Shown piece after piece: positions 1 to 9,700 of a DNA stretch of 64,000 nucleotides (within the stretch, counting starts at the first letter, position 1; every line of letters starts with the position of its first letter). Position numbers and translations under genes: made by a program. The DNA is taken from contig NZ_SMKX01000008.1 of NCBI RefSeq assembly GCF_004349055.1, forward strand, positions 56,321-120,320. Direction: 5' to 3'. The DNA comes from Kribbella antibiotica. Its GTDB lineage: Bacteria; Actinomycetota; Actinomycetes; Propionibacteriales; Kribbellaceae. The notes below the pieces were generated by a model. It was not told the DNA's origin and searched no databases. It saw only the letters and a program-made list of their open reading frames with translations.

Positions 1-46
1 GCCGAGTGCGCGATCGTGTTCTGGGACGCACTAAATGGGTGGACCC

Positions 47-68
47 GACCACCTGCAGTCGCTCGTGC
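47..68 (+). repeat. Left-edge copy of a dispersed 22-nt motif
   Basis: This 22-nt stretch differs by one base from 27215-27236 and by two from 48140-48161, both in gene-free spacers. The shared core is CCTGCAGTYGCTCGTGC. The two internal copies are right arms of imperfect inverted repeats; the matching left arm is not recognisable here, so this copy may be partial. Function is unknown. Confidence 0.55.
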
Positions 69-123
69 TGCTCGTGGTGGTTACCCAGTTGACCGAGGGC
101 CGGCAGGCGGGGGTTGATGGGGT

Positions 124-210
124 ATGGCAACCGACTCCGGCCACTACATCCATCTCGACCGCCCCGACCTCGTCATCACCGCAGCCCGCGAAGTCGCCGC
201 AACGCGATGA
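124..210 (+). pseudogene. C-terminal remnant of an alpha/beta hydrolase
   Basis: Reading from 124 gives 28 codons containing GHYIHLDRPDLVI followed by AAREV and a stop at 208. This is the characteristic end of many alpha/beta-fold hydrolases: the catalytic His lies in GHY, followed by the last helix. An in-frame stop at 115-117 cuts it off from anything upstream. The bases before it, read in another frame, give LTEGRQ, which could be preceding hydrolase sequence after a frameshift. I read it as the tail of a decayed or partly deleted hydrolase gene whose body is missing or lies before the window. It could instead be a chance ORF, but the motif is distinctive. Confidence 0.55.
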
Positions 211-233
211 CTTCACCTCTGTGCACGCCCCTT

Positions 234-294
234 GACTTTGAGCACCCACCAACCACTTCCGCGCCGGAAAAACGGTTGGTGGGGACACAAAGTC
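234..294. repeat. Nested hairpin, copy A of a dispersed element
   Basis: The outer arms are GACTTTG (234-240) and CAAAGTC (288-294). Inside are CCCACCAACC and GGTTGGTGGG, and inside those TTCCG and CGGAA. The first half (from CTTTGAGCACCCACCA) closely matches the element at 63448, directly after the Hsp70 operon, so it is a repeated intergenic element and not only a local terminator. It may terminate transcription from either side; no T-run follows. Confidence 0.6.
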
Positions 295-416
295 GGCGCG
301 AAAGGTGACGAGCGGCATGAGCGATGGCGAGATCGCCGTACGGCGGACCTGGCCGCAGTACGCGAAATTGCTGGTGAGCGCGGTGGCAGGTTCGGGTCAG
401 CGGGCTTCGCCATACG

Positions 417-842
417 TTGGCGGGTTCTACCGTCACGACGGTGATCATCAGAGCCCTCAGGGCGGTGTTCGACTTTCGCGGTCGCACTCGGCGGCGGACC
501 TTCTGGCTCTTCGTCGCGGCTTGGTTCGTGCCAGTGACGGTGTCTGGCGCCGAAATCGACCGGCCCGAGAGCACGTTGGACTCGGTGGCGATCGCGGCCT
601 TCTGGGTGATGTACCTCGTCGTCCTGCTCGTCGCCATCCGCCGACTGCACGACACCAACCGCCGGGGCTGGTGGATCCTGCTGGGCATCTCGGGCCTCGG
701 TCTGATCTACGTCCTGGTGCTCCTCAGCACCGACAGCACCCCCGGCCCCAACCGCTTCGGCGCGGACCCCAAGGGCAGGCCGGCGATCTATGAGCCGCCC
801 GCCATTCACTATCCGGCCGGCGGCCCCGGCCGACCGGGCTGA
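417..842 (+). CDS. DUF805 family membrane protein
   Basis: A small integral membrane protein of 141 residues. It shows the DUF805 pattern: an amphipathic start with FDFRGRTRRRTFW, two to three hydrophobic segments (about residues 28-45, 58-75 and 85-102), the RLHDTNRRGWW motif between them, and the closing PNRFGADPKGRP. The role of the family is not established. The TTG at 417 has no clear ribosome site; GTG at 441 (residue 9) is an equally good start and fits the usual family N-terminus better. The 3' end overlaps the next gene by 53 bases in another frame, which suggests co-transcription. The family call is solid and the exact start is uncertain. Confidence 0.8.
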   Translation: MAGSTVTTVIIRALRAVFDFRGRTRRRTFWLFVAAWFVPVTVSGAEIDRPESTLDSVAIAAFWVMYLVVLLVAIRRLHDTNRRGWWILLGISGLGLIYVLVLLSTDSTPGPNRFGADPKGRPAIYEPPAIHYPAGGPGRPG

Positions 843-1206
843 CATTCATCAGGTACTGCGCCAACTGCATCCTGACCTCGCCGGGACGACGCTGCCGCGG
901 ATCCGGCAGGAGGCGCAGACGTTTGTCGCGGGCGAGCCGGTGATCGGGGTCGCGGTCGTGACGTTTGTGGATTACAGGGCGGGCGCCTACGGGATGGTCG
1001 AGGAGTTGGTGGTGGACGCGGCCCACCGCGGCACTGGCGTCGGGCGACTGTTGCTCGACGAGTGCCGCGGTTGGCTGGCGCGGTTGGGGGCTGAGGTGAT
1101 TTTTGTGTCGGGGATCGATGAGGCGGCCGCGGGTTTCTATCGCCGCGCCGGGTTTGCCGACTGCACCGGGCCTTGGTTGTTTCAGGGAGCGGACGGCGGG
1201 GTGTAG
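790..1206 (+). CDS. GNAT family N-acetyltransferase
   Basis: A single-domain acetyltransferase of 138 residues expected to move an acyl group from acyl-CoA to an amine. The acetyl-CoA binding signature is clear: VVDAAHRGTGVGRLLLDEC (R/QxxGxG/A type) near residues 78-96, then the C-terminal GFYRRAGF motif typical of motif B. The substrate cannot be read from the sequence. The ATG at 790 sits inside the end of the DUF805 gene, so translation is probably coupled. The 3' end runs 25 bases into the end of the convergent SnoaL-like gene. Confidence 0.88.
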   Translation: MSRPPFTIRPAAPADRADIHQVLRQLHPDLAGTTLPRIRQEAQTFVAGEPVIGVAVVTFVDYRAGAYGMVEELVVDAAHRGTGVGRLLLDECRGWLARLGAEVIFVSGIDEAAAGFYRRAGFADCTGPWLFQGADGGV

Positions 1207-1733
1207 GCGCCGGCGGGGAGGCCTACCTGGCGGAGGATGTCGGCGAGGTTGTAGTAGTCGTCGATCTTCAGGATCTTGCCGTGGCGGAGGGTGATGATCG
1301 ACGTGGCGGGGACGGCGAAGGACTTGCCTTCGGCGGTGTAGGGCGGGGTGAAGGGTGAGTCGCCGGTGAAGGTGCCGCTGAAGGTCCAGGTGACGGCGAT
1401 GTTGTTGCCTTGGGCGATGGTGTCGTGGACGGCGACCTTGGCGGGGTTGATGCTGTCGGCGGTGAGTTCGACCCAGAGTTTGGCGCCGGCGGGGCCGGTG
1501 AACGAGGCCTGGAAGGCGTGGTCGATGTAGACGCCGTTCTTGTCGAAGAGGTTGCTCATGGCAACGGGGTTCATGGTGGTCCAGGCGTTCGCCCACTGCT
1601 GGACGATGCGCGGCGAGTGGTGACCGAAGCTGGCGACAGGGACGGTGGCGGGAGCGGCCGTGGCCGGTACGGCGGCAACCTCGACGCCGGCGGAGAGAGC
1701 GAGAGCGGCGATCAAGCGAGTGGTGCGAGACAT
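1182..1733 (-). CDS. Secreted SnoaL/NTF2-like protein
   Basis: A 183-residue protein with an N-terminal signal peptide (MSRTTRLIAALALSAG, likely cut after the AxA around residues 25-27), so exported. The rest fits a SnoaL-like cone fold: WANAWTTMNPVAMSNLFDKNGVYIDHAFQ near the start, then the AKLW helix, the VTWTFSGTFTG strands and a closing IDDYYNLADILRQVGL helix. Members serve as cyclases, isomerases or binding proteins, and activity cannot be assigned here. The start is the ATG at 1733, with AAAGGA about 10 bases upstream; the longer frame runs back through the dehydrogenase gene and is artefactual. It lies 43 bases after that gene, so an operon is likely. Confidence 0.8.
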   Translation of the reverse strand: MSRTTRLIAALALSAGVEVAAVPATAAPATVPVASFGHHSPRIVQQWANAWTTMNPVAMSNLFDKNGVYIDHAFQASFTGPAGAKLWVELTADSINPAKVAVHDTIAQGNNIAVTWTFSGTFTGDSPFTPPYTAEGKSFAVPATSIITLRHGKILKIDDYYNLADILRQVGLPAGAYTPPSAP

Positions 1734-1776
1734 GACGAGAAGTCCTTTCAGGGGAACAGGTTCAGGGCGAACAGAT

Positions 1777-2787
1777 TCAGGGGATGATGACGACTTTGCC
1801 GGCGGCTGAGCCGGACTCTGCATAGCGGACAGCCCCGGCGACGTCGGAGAGCGGGAAGGCGCGGGCGATCCGGGCGGTGATGTCACCGGCGGCGAGCTGG
1901 CCGAAGACGGCTTCGAGGTCGTTGCGCATGGCAACCTGGTGCTGGGCGAGCCGGCGGCGGCCGGCCCAGAGGTTGAAGAAGGTGGCGGACTTTCCGTTCG
2001 GCAGGAAGTTCCACAGCAGGAGCCGTACGACGAGCGCCAGCACGGGGAGCCGGGCGTTGCCCTCATCCTTCATGGTGGCTGCGGATCCATAGGAGACAAG
2101 CGATCCACCGTGGCCGAGCATGGCCCAGGACTTCTTGATCTCTGGTCCACCAACGTGGTCGAACACCGCCTGGACGCCGTTCGGCGCGATCGCTCGAACC
2201 GCGGCACCAACATCCACCGACCGGTCGACCGGGATCGCCCCAAGCTCACGGACGTACGGGAAGTGCCGCTTCGACACGACCCCGATGACCTGCGCCCCAG
2301 CGTGCCGAGCGAGCTGAACCAGCAGCGAGCCAACACCGCCGTTCGCCCCCAGTACGACGATGGTGTCGCCGCGCCGGACCTTGGCGATCGCCAGCATCCG
2401 CCGAGCGGTCACGCCGTTCACGATCACGGCCTCGGTCTCCTCGGCGCCGACCCCGTCCGGCACCAGCGCCAGATCCGCGGTGTTGACCACCAGTCGGTCG
2501 GCCCACCCGCCGGTCTTGGTGACTGCGGCGACCCGCTGACCGACAGAGAACTCCGACGACGCAGACCCGAGAGCCTCGATCACCCCGACCACGTCGTACC
2601 CGGGAACGAAGGGGAACGGCGGCTGGTCGTAGTACTTGCCGCGTCGCATCTGCTGCTCGGCGAACGAGACTCCGGTCGCCTCCATCCGGACCAGCGCCTG
2701 GCCGGCCCCGACCTCCGGGGTCTCCCGCCGACGCAGCTCCAGCCCGTCCGGCTCCACGATTCCCGGCAGTTGAACCTCGGTGATCAT
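1777..2787 (-). CDS. NADPH:quinone oxidoreductase-like MDR protein
   Basis: A medium-chain dehydrogenase/reductase of 336 residues, zinc-independent. The N-terminal GroES-like part carries EATGVSFAEQQMRRG and FPFVPGYDVVGV; the Rossmann part has VLGANGGVGSLLVQLA (about 145-160, the nucleotide loop) and VFDHVGG. The catalytic-zinc Cys/His set of alcohol dehydrogenases is absent, which points to the quinone oxidoreductase/enoyl reductase branch and NADPH use. A strong ribosome site (GAGGAGG) precedes the ATG. It is transcribed away from the LAL regulator gene at 2922; the shared 134-base spacer holds a perfect inverted repeat, so the regulator may act here. Confidence 0.88.
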   Translation of the reverse strand: MITEVQLPGIVEPDGLELRRRETPEVGAGQALVRMEATGVSFAEQQMRRGKYYDQPPFPFVPGYDVVGVIEALGSASSEFSVGQRVAAVTKTGGWADRLVVNTADLALVPDGVGAEETEAVIVNGVTARRMLAIAKVRRGDTIVVLGANGGVGSLLVQLARHAGAQVIGVVSKRHFPYVRELGAIPVDRSVDVGAAVRAIAPNGVQAVFDHVGGPEIKKSWAMLGHGGSLVSYGSAATMKDEGNARLPVLALVVRLLLWNFLPNGKSATFFNLWAGRRRLAQHQVAMRNDLEAVFGQLAAGDITARIARAFPLSDVAGAVRYAESGSAAGKVVIIP

Positions 2788-2863
2788 CTTTTTCCTCCTC
2801 CAGAGCGTCTTGCTGACGGGGTCAACCTTGCCGCCGGGGCCGGACTCGGCGCGTCGGCGAGAA

Positions 2864-2884
2864 CTACGTAGATTGCGTACGTAG
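2864..2884. promoter_or_regulatory. Inverted repeat CTACGTA-N7-TACGTAG
   Basis: Perfect 7-base arms with a 7-base spacer in the divergent spacer between the quinone oxidoreductase (start 2787) and the LAL regulator (start 2922), 38 bases before the latter. The symmetry and position suit a dimeric repressor or activator site. The cognate regulator is not known; the LAL protein itself is one candidate. Confidence 0.5.
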
Positions 2885-2921
2885 ACCCGACGCCCACCGA
2901 CTACGCAGGAGAACCGAGCCG

Positions 2922-5582
2922 ATGCAGTTCGTAGCCCGCCAGAAGGAACTGCAGGCGATCGAAGCCCTCACCCAAGGCGCGACCGATGGGCGCGGCGGCG
3001 CGGTAGTGGTGCTCGGCGAGGCCGGGATCGGCAAATCCACGCTGCTCGAGACGGTCACCGAGGGTCTCGACGGCTGGCTGATCCTGCGCGCCGACGGCAG
3101 CGAGTTCGAGCAAGATCTCCCGTACGCCGCTCTGCACCAACTCTGCTCGCCCGTCATCGAGGCACGCACAGCGCTGCCCGAGGTCCAGCGGCAGGCTCTG
3201 GAATCGGTGTTCGGACTAGCAGCCGGTACGACGCCAAGTCCGCTCCTGGTCGGACTCGCCGTACTGGGTCTGTTCAACGAGCTCACTCGGCAGCAGCCCG
3301 TCTGTTGCGTCGTCGACGACATCCAGTGGATCGACGCTGGTACCCGACAGGCCCTCGCGTTTGTCGCGCGCCGCATCTCCTCCGAGGGGGTCGCGATGAT
3401 CCTCTCGGGGCGCCCGGACGGCGCCGGCTTCCCCGACCTGCCGCAGTTGCCACTGGCCGGGCTGGACGAGAAGGAGGCGCAGGCGCTCCTGCGTTCGACC
3501 GGACGCGCGGGGCTCGACTCCGCCGTACTGGATCGCATTCTGGCCGAGGCTCACGGCAATCCGTTGGCCCTGCTGGAATTCGACGGCGCTGCGGACGGCC
3601 CGCGCAAGAGTGTTGTGGAGGAGCTAGAGGCGGAGTTCACCCGCCGGGTGCGAAGGTTGCCGGAGGCAACGCAATTGCTCCTCGGCCTGGCCGCGGCCGA
3701 ACCCGTTGGCGACCTCGGTCTACTGCGTCGGGCCGCGAAACGCCTCGACCTGAATCTGGCGGTCGCCGCCGAGGCCGAGAACGACGGGCTGGTGACGCTC
3801 GGACCGCGGTTGCGATTCCGCCATCCGCTCGTCCGATCGGCGGCGTACCAGTCGGTGACTCCGGGCGTCCGCCGCAGCCTGCACGCGGCGCTCGCCGACG
3901 CGACCGACGGACAGATCGACCCGGATCGCCGCGCCTGGCATCGAGCGCACGCAGTCATCGATACCGATGAGGACGTCGCCGCCGAGCTGACCGACGCGGC
4001 TGAGCGCACCCAGCTCCGCGGTGATTTCGCGTCCGCGGCTTCCTTCCTGGAACGCGCCGCCCAGCTCAGCCCTGAGCCTGCCGGACAGGCCGCGCGGCTG
4101 CTCGCTGCGGCCAGTCTGCGACTCAAACTCGGCGCGTTCGCCGACGCCCGCGAGCTGCTCACGCGGGCCGACCGCCATCCACTCGATGCCGGGCAACGCG
4201 CGCAGGTGCGGTTGCAGGCCGCCACAATCGACGTACATGTCACCCGTAGTCCGGAGGCGACCGCTGCCCTCGTCAGCGCCGCCGCCGACCTCGGCCCGGA
4301 CGACGCAACCGGCACCTACATCGAGGCGTTCTCGTCCGCAATGTTCATCGACCGCCTGCCCGGTCGGCTGCGGCAGCTCGGCACTCGTATCCGCGCACAG
4401 GTCCCGCCACGCGAGGATCCGCGTCCGGCCGACTTGCTGTTGGATGCGCTCCTCGACCAGGCGATGCTGCCGGTCGATGAAGCGGTGCCGGCCATGCGCC
4501 GAGCCGTCGATGCCTTCCGTACGGCGGACCTAGCGGACCCCTGGTGGATGGAACTCGCCTGCATGATGGCGCTTGATCTGGCCGACTCGCAGGCGACCGA
4601 CGAGATCGCAGCCCGGCAGGTCGAGTTGGCACGCCGGCAGTCCGCGCTGGCGATTCTCCCGCAGGCACTGAAGTTCCAGGCGATCGGCAAGACGCTGTTC
4701 GGCCGGTTCGACGAGGCCGAGGCCGGTCTCGCCGAGGCGAACGCGGTCGACGAAGCGGCCGGGAGTGTCAGCCTCGCGTTCGCCGACGTCATCCTCGCCG
4801 CGTGGCGCGGTAACGCGGAGCAGTTCGACGAACTGAGGGCGTCGATCCATGACCGCGTCGGGCGCGACGAACTGGTCGCGGCGCTTTACGCGACGGCGGT
4901 CCTGCGCAACGGACTGGGCGACTATGCCGCCGCGCTCGACGCCACCCTGGCCGCCTACGCGGAGAAGGCGCTCGGCTCGTACGTCGTCTGGCCGCTCGAC
5001 TCCGAACTTGTCGAGGCCGCGGCTCGAGCCGGGCGTCCCGAGGCCGCAGTCCCGGCCATGGAACAGCTTGCGGGGCTCGCGCGCGCGAATCCGGTCCCTT
5101 GGGCGATCGCGCAACACCTCCTCGCCCAGGCCCTGCTTGACCCGGCCTCGCCGGACACCGACAGCCGGTACCGCGAGGCAATCGACCTGCTCGCGCAGAC
5201 CGACGTACGGGCGCAGCATGGGCGGGCGCGCTTGGCGTACGGCGAATGGTTGCGGCGCGAGGGTCGTCGGGCCGAGGCCCGCGTCGAGCTCCAGGCGGCG
5301 CACGAGTCGCTGGCCGCGATGGGCGCAGCCGCCTTTGCCGAGCGAGCAGCGAGGGAGTTGTCGGCCACAGGTCAGCGTCCGCGGCGGGAGGGCACGAACC
5401 CGCTGGACAGTCTCACCGCGCAGGAACGGCTGATCGCGACGAAGGTGGCCGGCGGGGAGACGTCGAAGGAGGTTGCGGCCACGCTGTTCCTCAGCCCACG
5501 CACGATCGACACCCACCTGCGCAACATCTTCCGCAAGCTCGACATCACGTCCCGCAGGCAACTCCGGGACCTTTCATTGTGA
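2922..5582 (+). CDS. LuxR-family ATPase regulator (LAL type)
   Basis: A large transcriptional regulator of 886 residues in the LAL class (MalT-like ATPase with C-terminal LuxR helix-turn-helix). It begins directly with the AAA-type module: FVARQKEL, Walker A GEAGIGKST (32-40) and Walker B VDDIQWID (131-138). The middle (about 330-800) is Ala/Glu/Leu-rich helical repeat sequence of TPR-like character, the usual ligand-sensing region. The last about 60 residues are the LuxR HTH: LTAQERLIATKVAGGETSKEVA followed by LFLSPRTIDTHLRNIFRKL. Length is normal for the class. Such proteins activate nearby catabolic or secondary-metabolic genes on ligand and ATP binding. The divergent oxidoreductase and SnoaL-like genes are the obvious local targets, which is inference from position. 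Confidence 0.92.
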   Translation: MQFVARQKELQAIEALTQGATDGRGGAVVVLGEAGIGKSTLLETVTEGLDGWLILRADGSEFEQDLPYAALHQLCSPVIEARTALPEVQRQALESVFGLAAGTTPSPLLVGLAVLGLFNELTRQQPVCCVVDDIQWIDAGTRQALAFVARRISSEGVAMILSGRPDGAGFPDLPQLPLAGLDEKEAQALLRSTGRAGLDSAVLDRILAEAHGNPLALLEFDGAADGPRKSVVEELEAEFTRRVRRLPEATQLLLGLAAAEPVGDLGLLRRAAKRLDLNLAVAAEAENDGLVTLGPRLRFRHPLVRSAAYQSVTPGVRRSLHAALADATDGQIDPDRRAWHRAHAVIDTDEDVAAELTDAAERTQLRGDFASAASFLERAAQLSPEPAGQAARLLAAASLRLKLGAFADARELLTRADRHPLDAGQRAQVRLQAATIDVHVTRSPEATAALVSAAADLGPDDATGTYIEAFSSAMFIDRLPGRLRQLGTRIRAQVPPREDPRPADLLLDALLDQAMLPVDEAVPAMRRAVDAFRTADLADPWWMELACMMALDLADSQATDEIAARQVELARRQSALAILPQALKFQAIGKTLFGRFDEAEAGLAEANAVDEAAGSVSLAFADVILAAWRGNAEQFDELRASIHDRVGRDELVAALYATAVLRNGLGDYAAALDATLAAYAEKALGSYVVWPLDSELVEAAARAGRPEAAVPAMEQLAGLARANPVPWAIAQHLLAQALLDPASPDTDSRYREAIDLLAQTDVRAQHGRARLAYGEWLRREGRRAEARVELQAAHESLAAMGAAAFAERAARELSATGQRPRREGTNPLDSLTAQERLIATKVAGGETSKEVAATLFLSPRTIDTHLRNIFRKLDITSRRQLRDLSL

Positions 5583-5635
5583 GCTGGGTCACACGAGTCG
5601 TGCGCAGCGGGGGCGGCCCGTGGTGAGCTCACCCG

Positions 5636-6667
5636 ATGGACCTTGACGAAGCTGCCCAACGGCTTGGATTCCCGGAAACTGCGCTAAAGCAATTCAGGGA
5701 ACTGCCGACCAACGACGTACAGCTCGCAGCTGATGCGGCGGAGTTGCTGGTGTATTGCGGGGTTGCGGAACGGGATCGGGCGGAGATGCTTGCCGCTCGG
5801 CCGGATCCGGTAAAGCATCCGGAGTGGTGGGCGCTGACGGCCGCCTTGGCCGCGAGCTTGGAGCGGGATCTGGAGCAGCCGCTCCCCTCGACTGGACACA
5901 CCGCTTGGCCAGTGGTGCCCGAATCGTCAACGCAGGTTGGGATGTTCGCCTGGGCCTGGGCGTTGCTCGCCAGCCTGCCGCGGCTCCTCGAAGTACACCG
6001 GCAGCGCGGTGTCCCTGACGCAATCAGCAGGGCTACCGTCGCCGCGCTCGGTGGTGTGATGGGAAGTCATCGCGAGATCTACGGTCGGCCCGGCGTCGGG
6101 CTCATGCCGTTGTGGGGTCCGCCGCTGCGGTTCCGTGGGGCGGATTACGAGATCGGGCGGCATTCGTTCACGCGCACACACCTCGGGCTCGGCGACGGCG
6201 TCGCGGGGCATCTACTGATGGTGCATGTGCCGCCGACCGGTCCGCTCGACGCCACGGTCTCCGAGCAGTCGATCGCTGCGGCGCTGCAACTGTTCCCACA
6301 GTGGTATCCGGATGAGCCGATCACCGGCCTGGTCTGTCCGTCCTGGTTGCTCGATCCGCAACTGGCCGAATATCTCCCGGCCGACTCGAACATCCTCACC
6401 TTCCAGCGCCGCTTCACGATTCTCCCGCTACTCACGCCCAGTACGCCGTACGAGGGTGATCACGAAATCATGCGGCTCGCGCTCCAGCTCGATCCACCCG
6501 ACGGCGAACTCACCGCCGCGGATCTGGCCGGCATCCCGCAGAACACCACGCTCCAGCGAGCCTTCGTCACTCATCTGAGCTCCGGCCGGCACTTCCACCT
6601 GCGGATCGGCTTCCGGCCGAATACTGACAGAAACGTTTCCAACACCTTGAGTAATCTGGTCGAATAG
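5636..6667 (+). CDS. Two-domain acyltransferase-like protein
   Basis: A soluble 343-residue protein. The first about 115 residues are helical and match the general look of the N-acyltransferase N-terminal domain (DUF5596 type, start MDLDEAAQRLGFPETALKQF). The remainder resembles the partner GNAT-like C-terminal domain, with GDGVAGHLLMVHVPPTGPLDA, the QWYPDEPITGLVCPSWLLDPQL stretch and a repeated helix-strand pattern. In characterised genomes these two domains occur together in proteins of unknown substrate. It follows the LAL gene by 53 bases on the same strand and may be co-transcribed. The domain call rests on remembered family appearance only. Confidence 0.6.
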   Translation: MDLDEAAQRLGFPETALKQFRELPTNDVQLAADAAELLVYCGVAERDRAEMLAARPDPVKHPEWWALTAALAASLERDLEQPLPSTGHTAWPVVPESSTQVGMFAWAWALLASLPRLLEVHRQRGVPDAISRATVAALGGVMGSHREIYGRPGVGLMPLWGPPLRFRGADYEIGRHSFTRTHLGLGDGVAGHLLMVHVPPTGPLDATVSEQSIAAALQLFPQWYPDEPITGLVCPSWLLDPQLAEYLPADSNILTFQRRFTILPLLTPSTPYEGDHEIMRLALQLDPPDGELTAADLAGIPQNTTLQRAFVTHLSSGRHFHLRIGFRPNTDRNVSNTLSNLVE

Positions 6668-6721
6668 TGTTCGATCCTGAGTGATTGACCCGATGCATCC
6701 GCCCCATGGATTGGGATCGAC

Positions 6722-9700
6722 ATGTCGCTGCGCCGTGCCCTCGTGTGGACTCTGACCGCTCTGCCGATGCTCGCCCTGCTGCCGGCGACTCCGGCACCGG
6801 CGGCCGCTCCCCCACCGGACGTCTATCAGTACCTCGAGGATCCGCAGCTCGTCGGCGAGGGACAGCAGGCGCCGCACGCGGAGCTTCGCCCGTACGACGA
6901 CACTCAGCAGGCCATCAAAGCCGGCAAGGACAGTCGGTGGACTCGATCGCTGGATGGCAAGTGGCGGATCAAGATGGCCGATCGGCCACAGGATGTGCCG
7001 GCCGGGTTCCACGATGACGGCTACGACACCAGCGCTTGGCCGACTGCCGACGTACCGCACACCTGGCAGACCGATGGGCTGGACCACCCGATCTTCCGCA
7101 ACATCCCGACCGAGATGTGGCCGGACGATCCGCCCAACGTGCCGCACGATGTGAACCCGACGGGCGCTTACGTGCGCCAGTTCGACGTACCGAAGGATTG
7201 GCAGGATCGCAAGACGTTCCTTCGCTTCGAGGGCGTCACCAGCGCTTACTTCGTGTGGGTCAACGGCAAGTACGCCGGCTACGACCAGGGCGGGTATCTG
7301 CCGGCCGAGTTCGATGTGAGTCCGCTGCTCAAGGCTGGTCGCAATACCGTCGCGCTGCAGGTGCATCGCTGGTCTGCGGGTTCGCATCTGGAGGATTACG
7401 ACCAGTGGCGGTTCGCCGGGATCTTCCGGTCCGTCTGGATGTACTCCACGCCTGAGGTCCACGTCCAGGACATCACGCTCAAGCCCAAGCTGGATGCCGA
7501 GTACCGCAACGCCACCTTGAACGCCGAGATCGACGTAGCCGGTCAAACAGCCGGCTACTCCGTTCGGACCACGCTGCACGATCCGAAGGGCCGGAAGGTT
7601 GTCAGCACGACCGGCACCACGATCGCCAACGGCAAGATCAGCGTCAGCGCACCGGTGACCGCACCGGCCAAGTGGAGTGACGAAACGCCGAATGTCTATC
7701 GCGTCGTGGTCGAGCTCATCGACCCGACCGGCCGGGTCACCCACATCACCAGCCAGCCGACCGGCTTCCGGACGATCGAGATCAAGGACAAGCAGCTGCT
7801 GGTCAACGGCAAGCGGATCCTGATCAAGGGCACCAACCGCGCCGAGACCGACCCGGCCACCGGCCGGCACGCGACCACCGGACGGATGCTCGAGGACGTC
7901 GCCCTGATGAAGCAGCTGAACCTCAATGCCGTCCGTACGTCGCACTACCCGAGCGACCCGTATTTCTACGACCTGGCCGACACTCGCGGCATCTACATCG
8001 CCGACGAGGTGGACATCGAGACCCACCACCACGACGGCTGCCCGAACAACTGTCTGGCCGAGAAACCCGAGTGGCAGAAGGCGTTCCTGGACCGCTTCGT
8101 CGGCATGGTCGAGCGGGACAAGAACCACCCGAGCGTGTTCATGTGGGACACCGGAAACGAGGCCGGGCTGGGCAAGGCGCACTACTCGATGGCTGAGTAC
8201 GCGACCGCCAACGACCCGAGCCGCCCGCTCTACCACCAGTCCAACGGTCCGGACGGCGATGCCCCCTTCGCCGACGTCTGGGGCCCGCGCTATCCGTCGC
8301 CCGACGGCTTGGAGGCGATGGCCAAGACCACCCAGAAGCCGATCATCATGGGCGAGTACGCCCATGCCAGCGGCAACGGTTTCGGCAACTTCAACGAGTT
8401 CTGGAACGTCGTACGGCGCTATCCGCAGGTCCAGGGTGGATTCATCTGGGACTGGGCCGACCAGAATCTTCGCCAGCCACTGCGAGTCACGCCCGATGCC
8501 TCCGGCAACAACATCATGGCCTGGCTGACCGGGCTTCCGAAACAGGTCGACGGCAAGCAAGGCAAGGGCCTCTACCTGTCCGGCCTGGACGACTGGGTCG
8601 AGGTCTATCGCGACCCGAAGTTCGACGAGGTATCGACCGGGTTGACTCTCGACCTGCAGGTGAAGCCCGACAGCTGGACCGGCGACTTCACCATGATTGC
8701 CAAGGGCAACCGTCAGTACGCACTGAAGATGGCCGACGAGAACACCCTGGAGTTCTTCGTCTACGGCAACGGCGACTGGCACACCGTCAGGGCCGCCGTA
8801 CCGGCTGATTGGCGCGGCAACTGGCACCGGGTGACCGGGACCTTCGACGGCAACACGCTGCGGTTGCTGGTCGACGGCGTCGAAGCCGGGCGGACCGCCT
8901 GGACCGGCACGATCGCTCGTTCCTACGACCCGCTCAACATCGGCCGCAACCCGGACCCCCAGGAGAACCCCTCGACGCGGCCGTCGCACGGCACCTTCGA
9001 CAACGTGCGGATCTACCACCGCGCGCTGACCGAAACCGACCTCGCGGCCGACCCGAAGACATCCGCCGTCCTCGCGCTCGACTTCGACAAGGTCGAGAAC
9101 AAGGGCACCTACGAGACGTACGGCGCGGGGCCGGGCGGTGTGGACGGTCTGGTCAACGCGGACCGGACACTGCAGCCCGAGACCCACGAGCTCGCGCTGG
9201 TCCACGCCCCGATCCGTTTCGGCACGTACCAGGACGGCCGCCTGAGCATCACCAACGAGCGAGCGTTCACCGGTACCGAGGACGTCCGGCTGCAGTGGAG
9301 CGTCAAGGAAGGCCATCGCACGCTCGCATCCGGACGGCAGCCGCTCGACATCGCACCCGGTACGACGAAGTCCGTGCCGCTGCCGAAGTTGCCACCCACC
9401 ACCGGTCTCGAGCGGTTCCTCGACGTACAGGCCGTGCAGAAGAACGGGCATGTGGTCTCGCTTGGTCAATATTCGGTCGGTGGCAAGCAGGTCCGCGGCG
9501 TCACCTCGCCGGAGCCGAGCGGCAAACTCACAGTGCGCCAATCCGGCTCGGACACGCTTGTCGAAGGCCGCGACTTCACCTACACGTTCAACAAGACCGC
9601 CGGAACGCTGACCTCGATGAAGGTCCGTGGCGCCGAGCTGCTGACCAGCGGTCCGAAGCTCGATGCCTGGCGCGCACCGCTGGTCAACGAGATGGGCGGC

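Noticed and set aside
724..1596. Arg/His-rich 290-codon minus frame
   Set aside because: It crosses the GNAT and SnoaL-like genes out of frame, with proline/arginine composition typical of shifted GC-rich DNA.
6428..9541. 1037-codon open frame on the minus strand
   Set aside because: It is the exact antisense of the GH2 and acyltransferase genes; the opposite frame shows all GH2 motifs and this one shows none.
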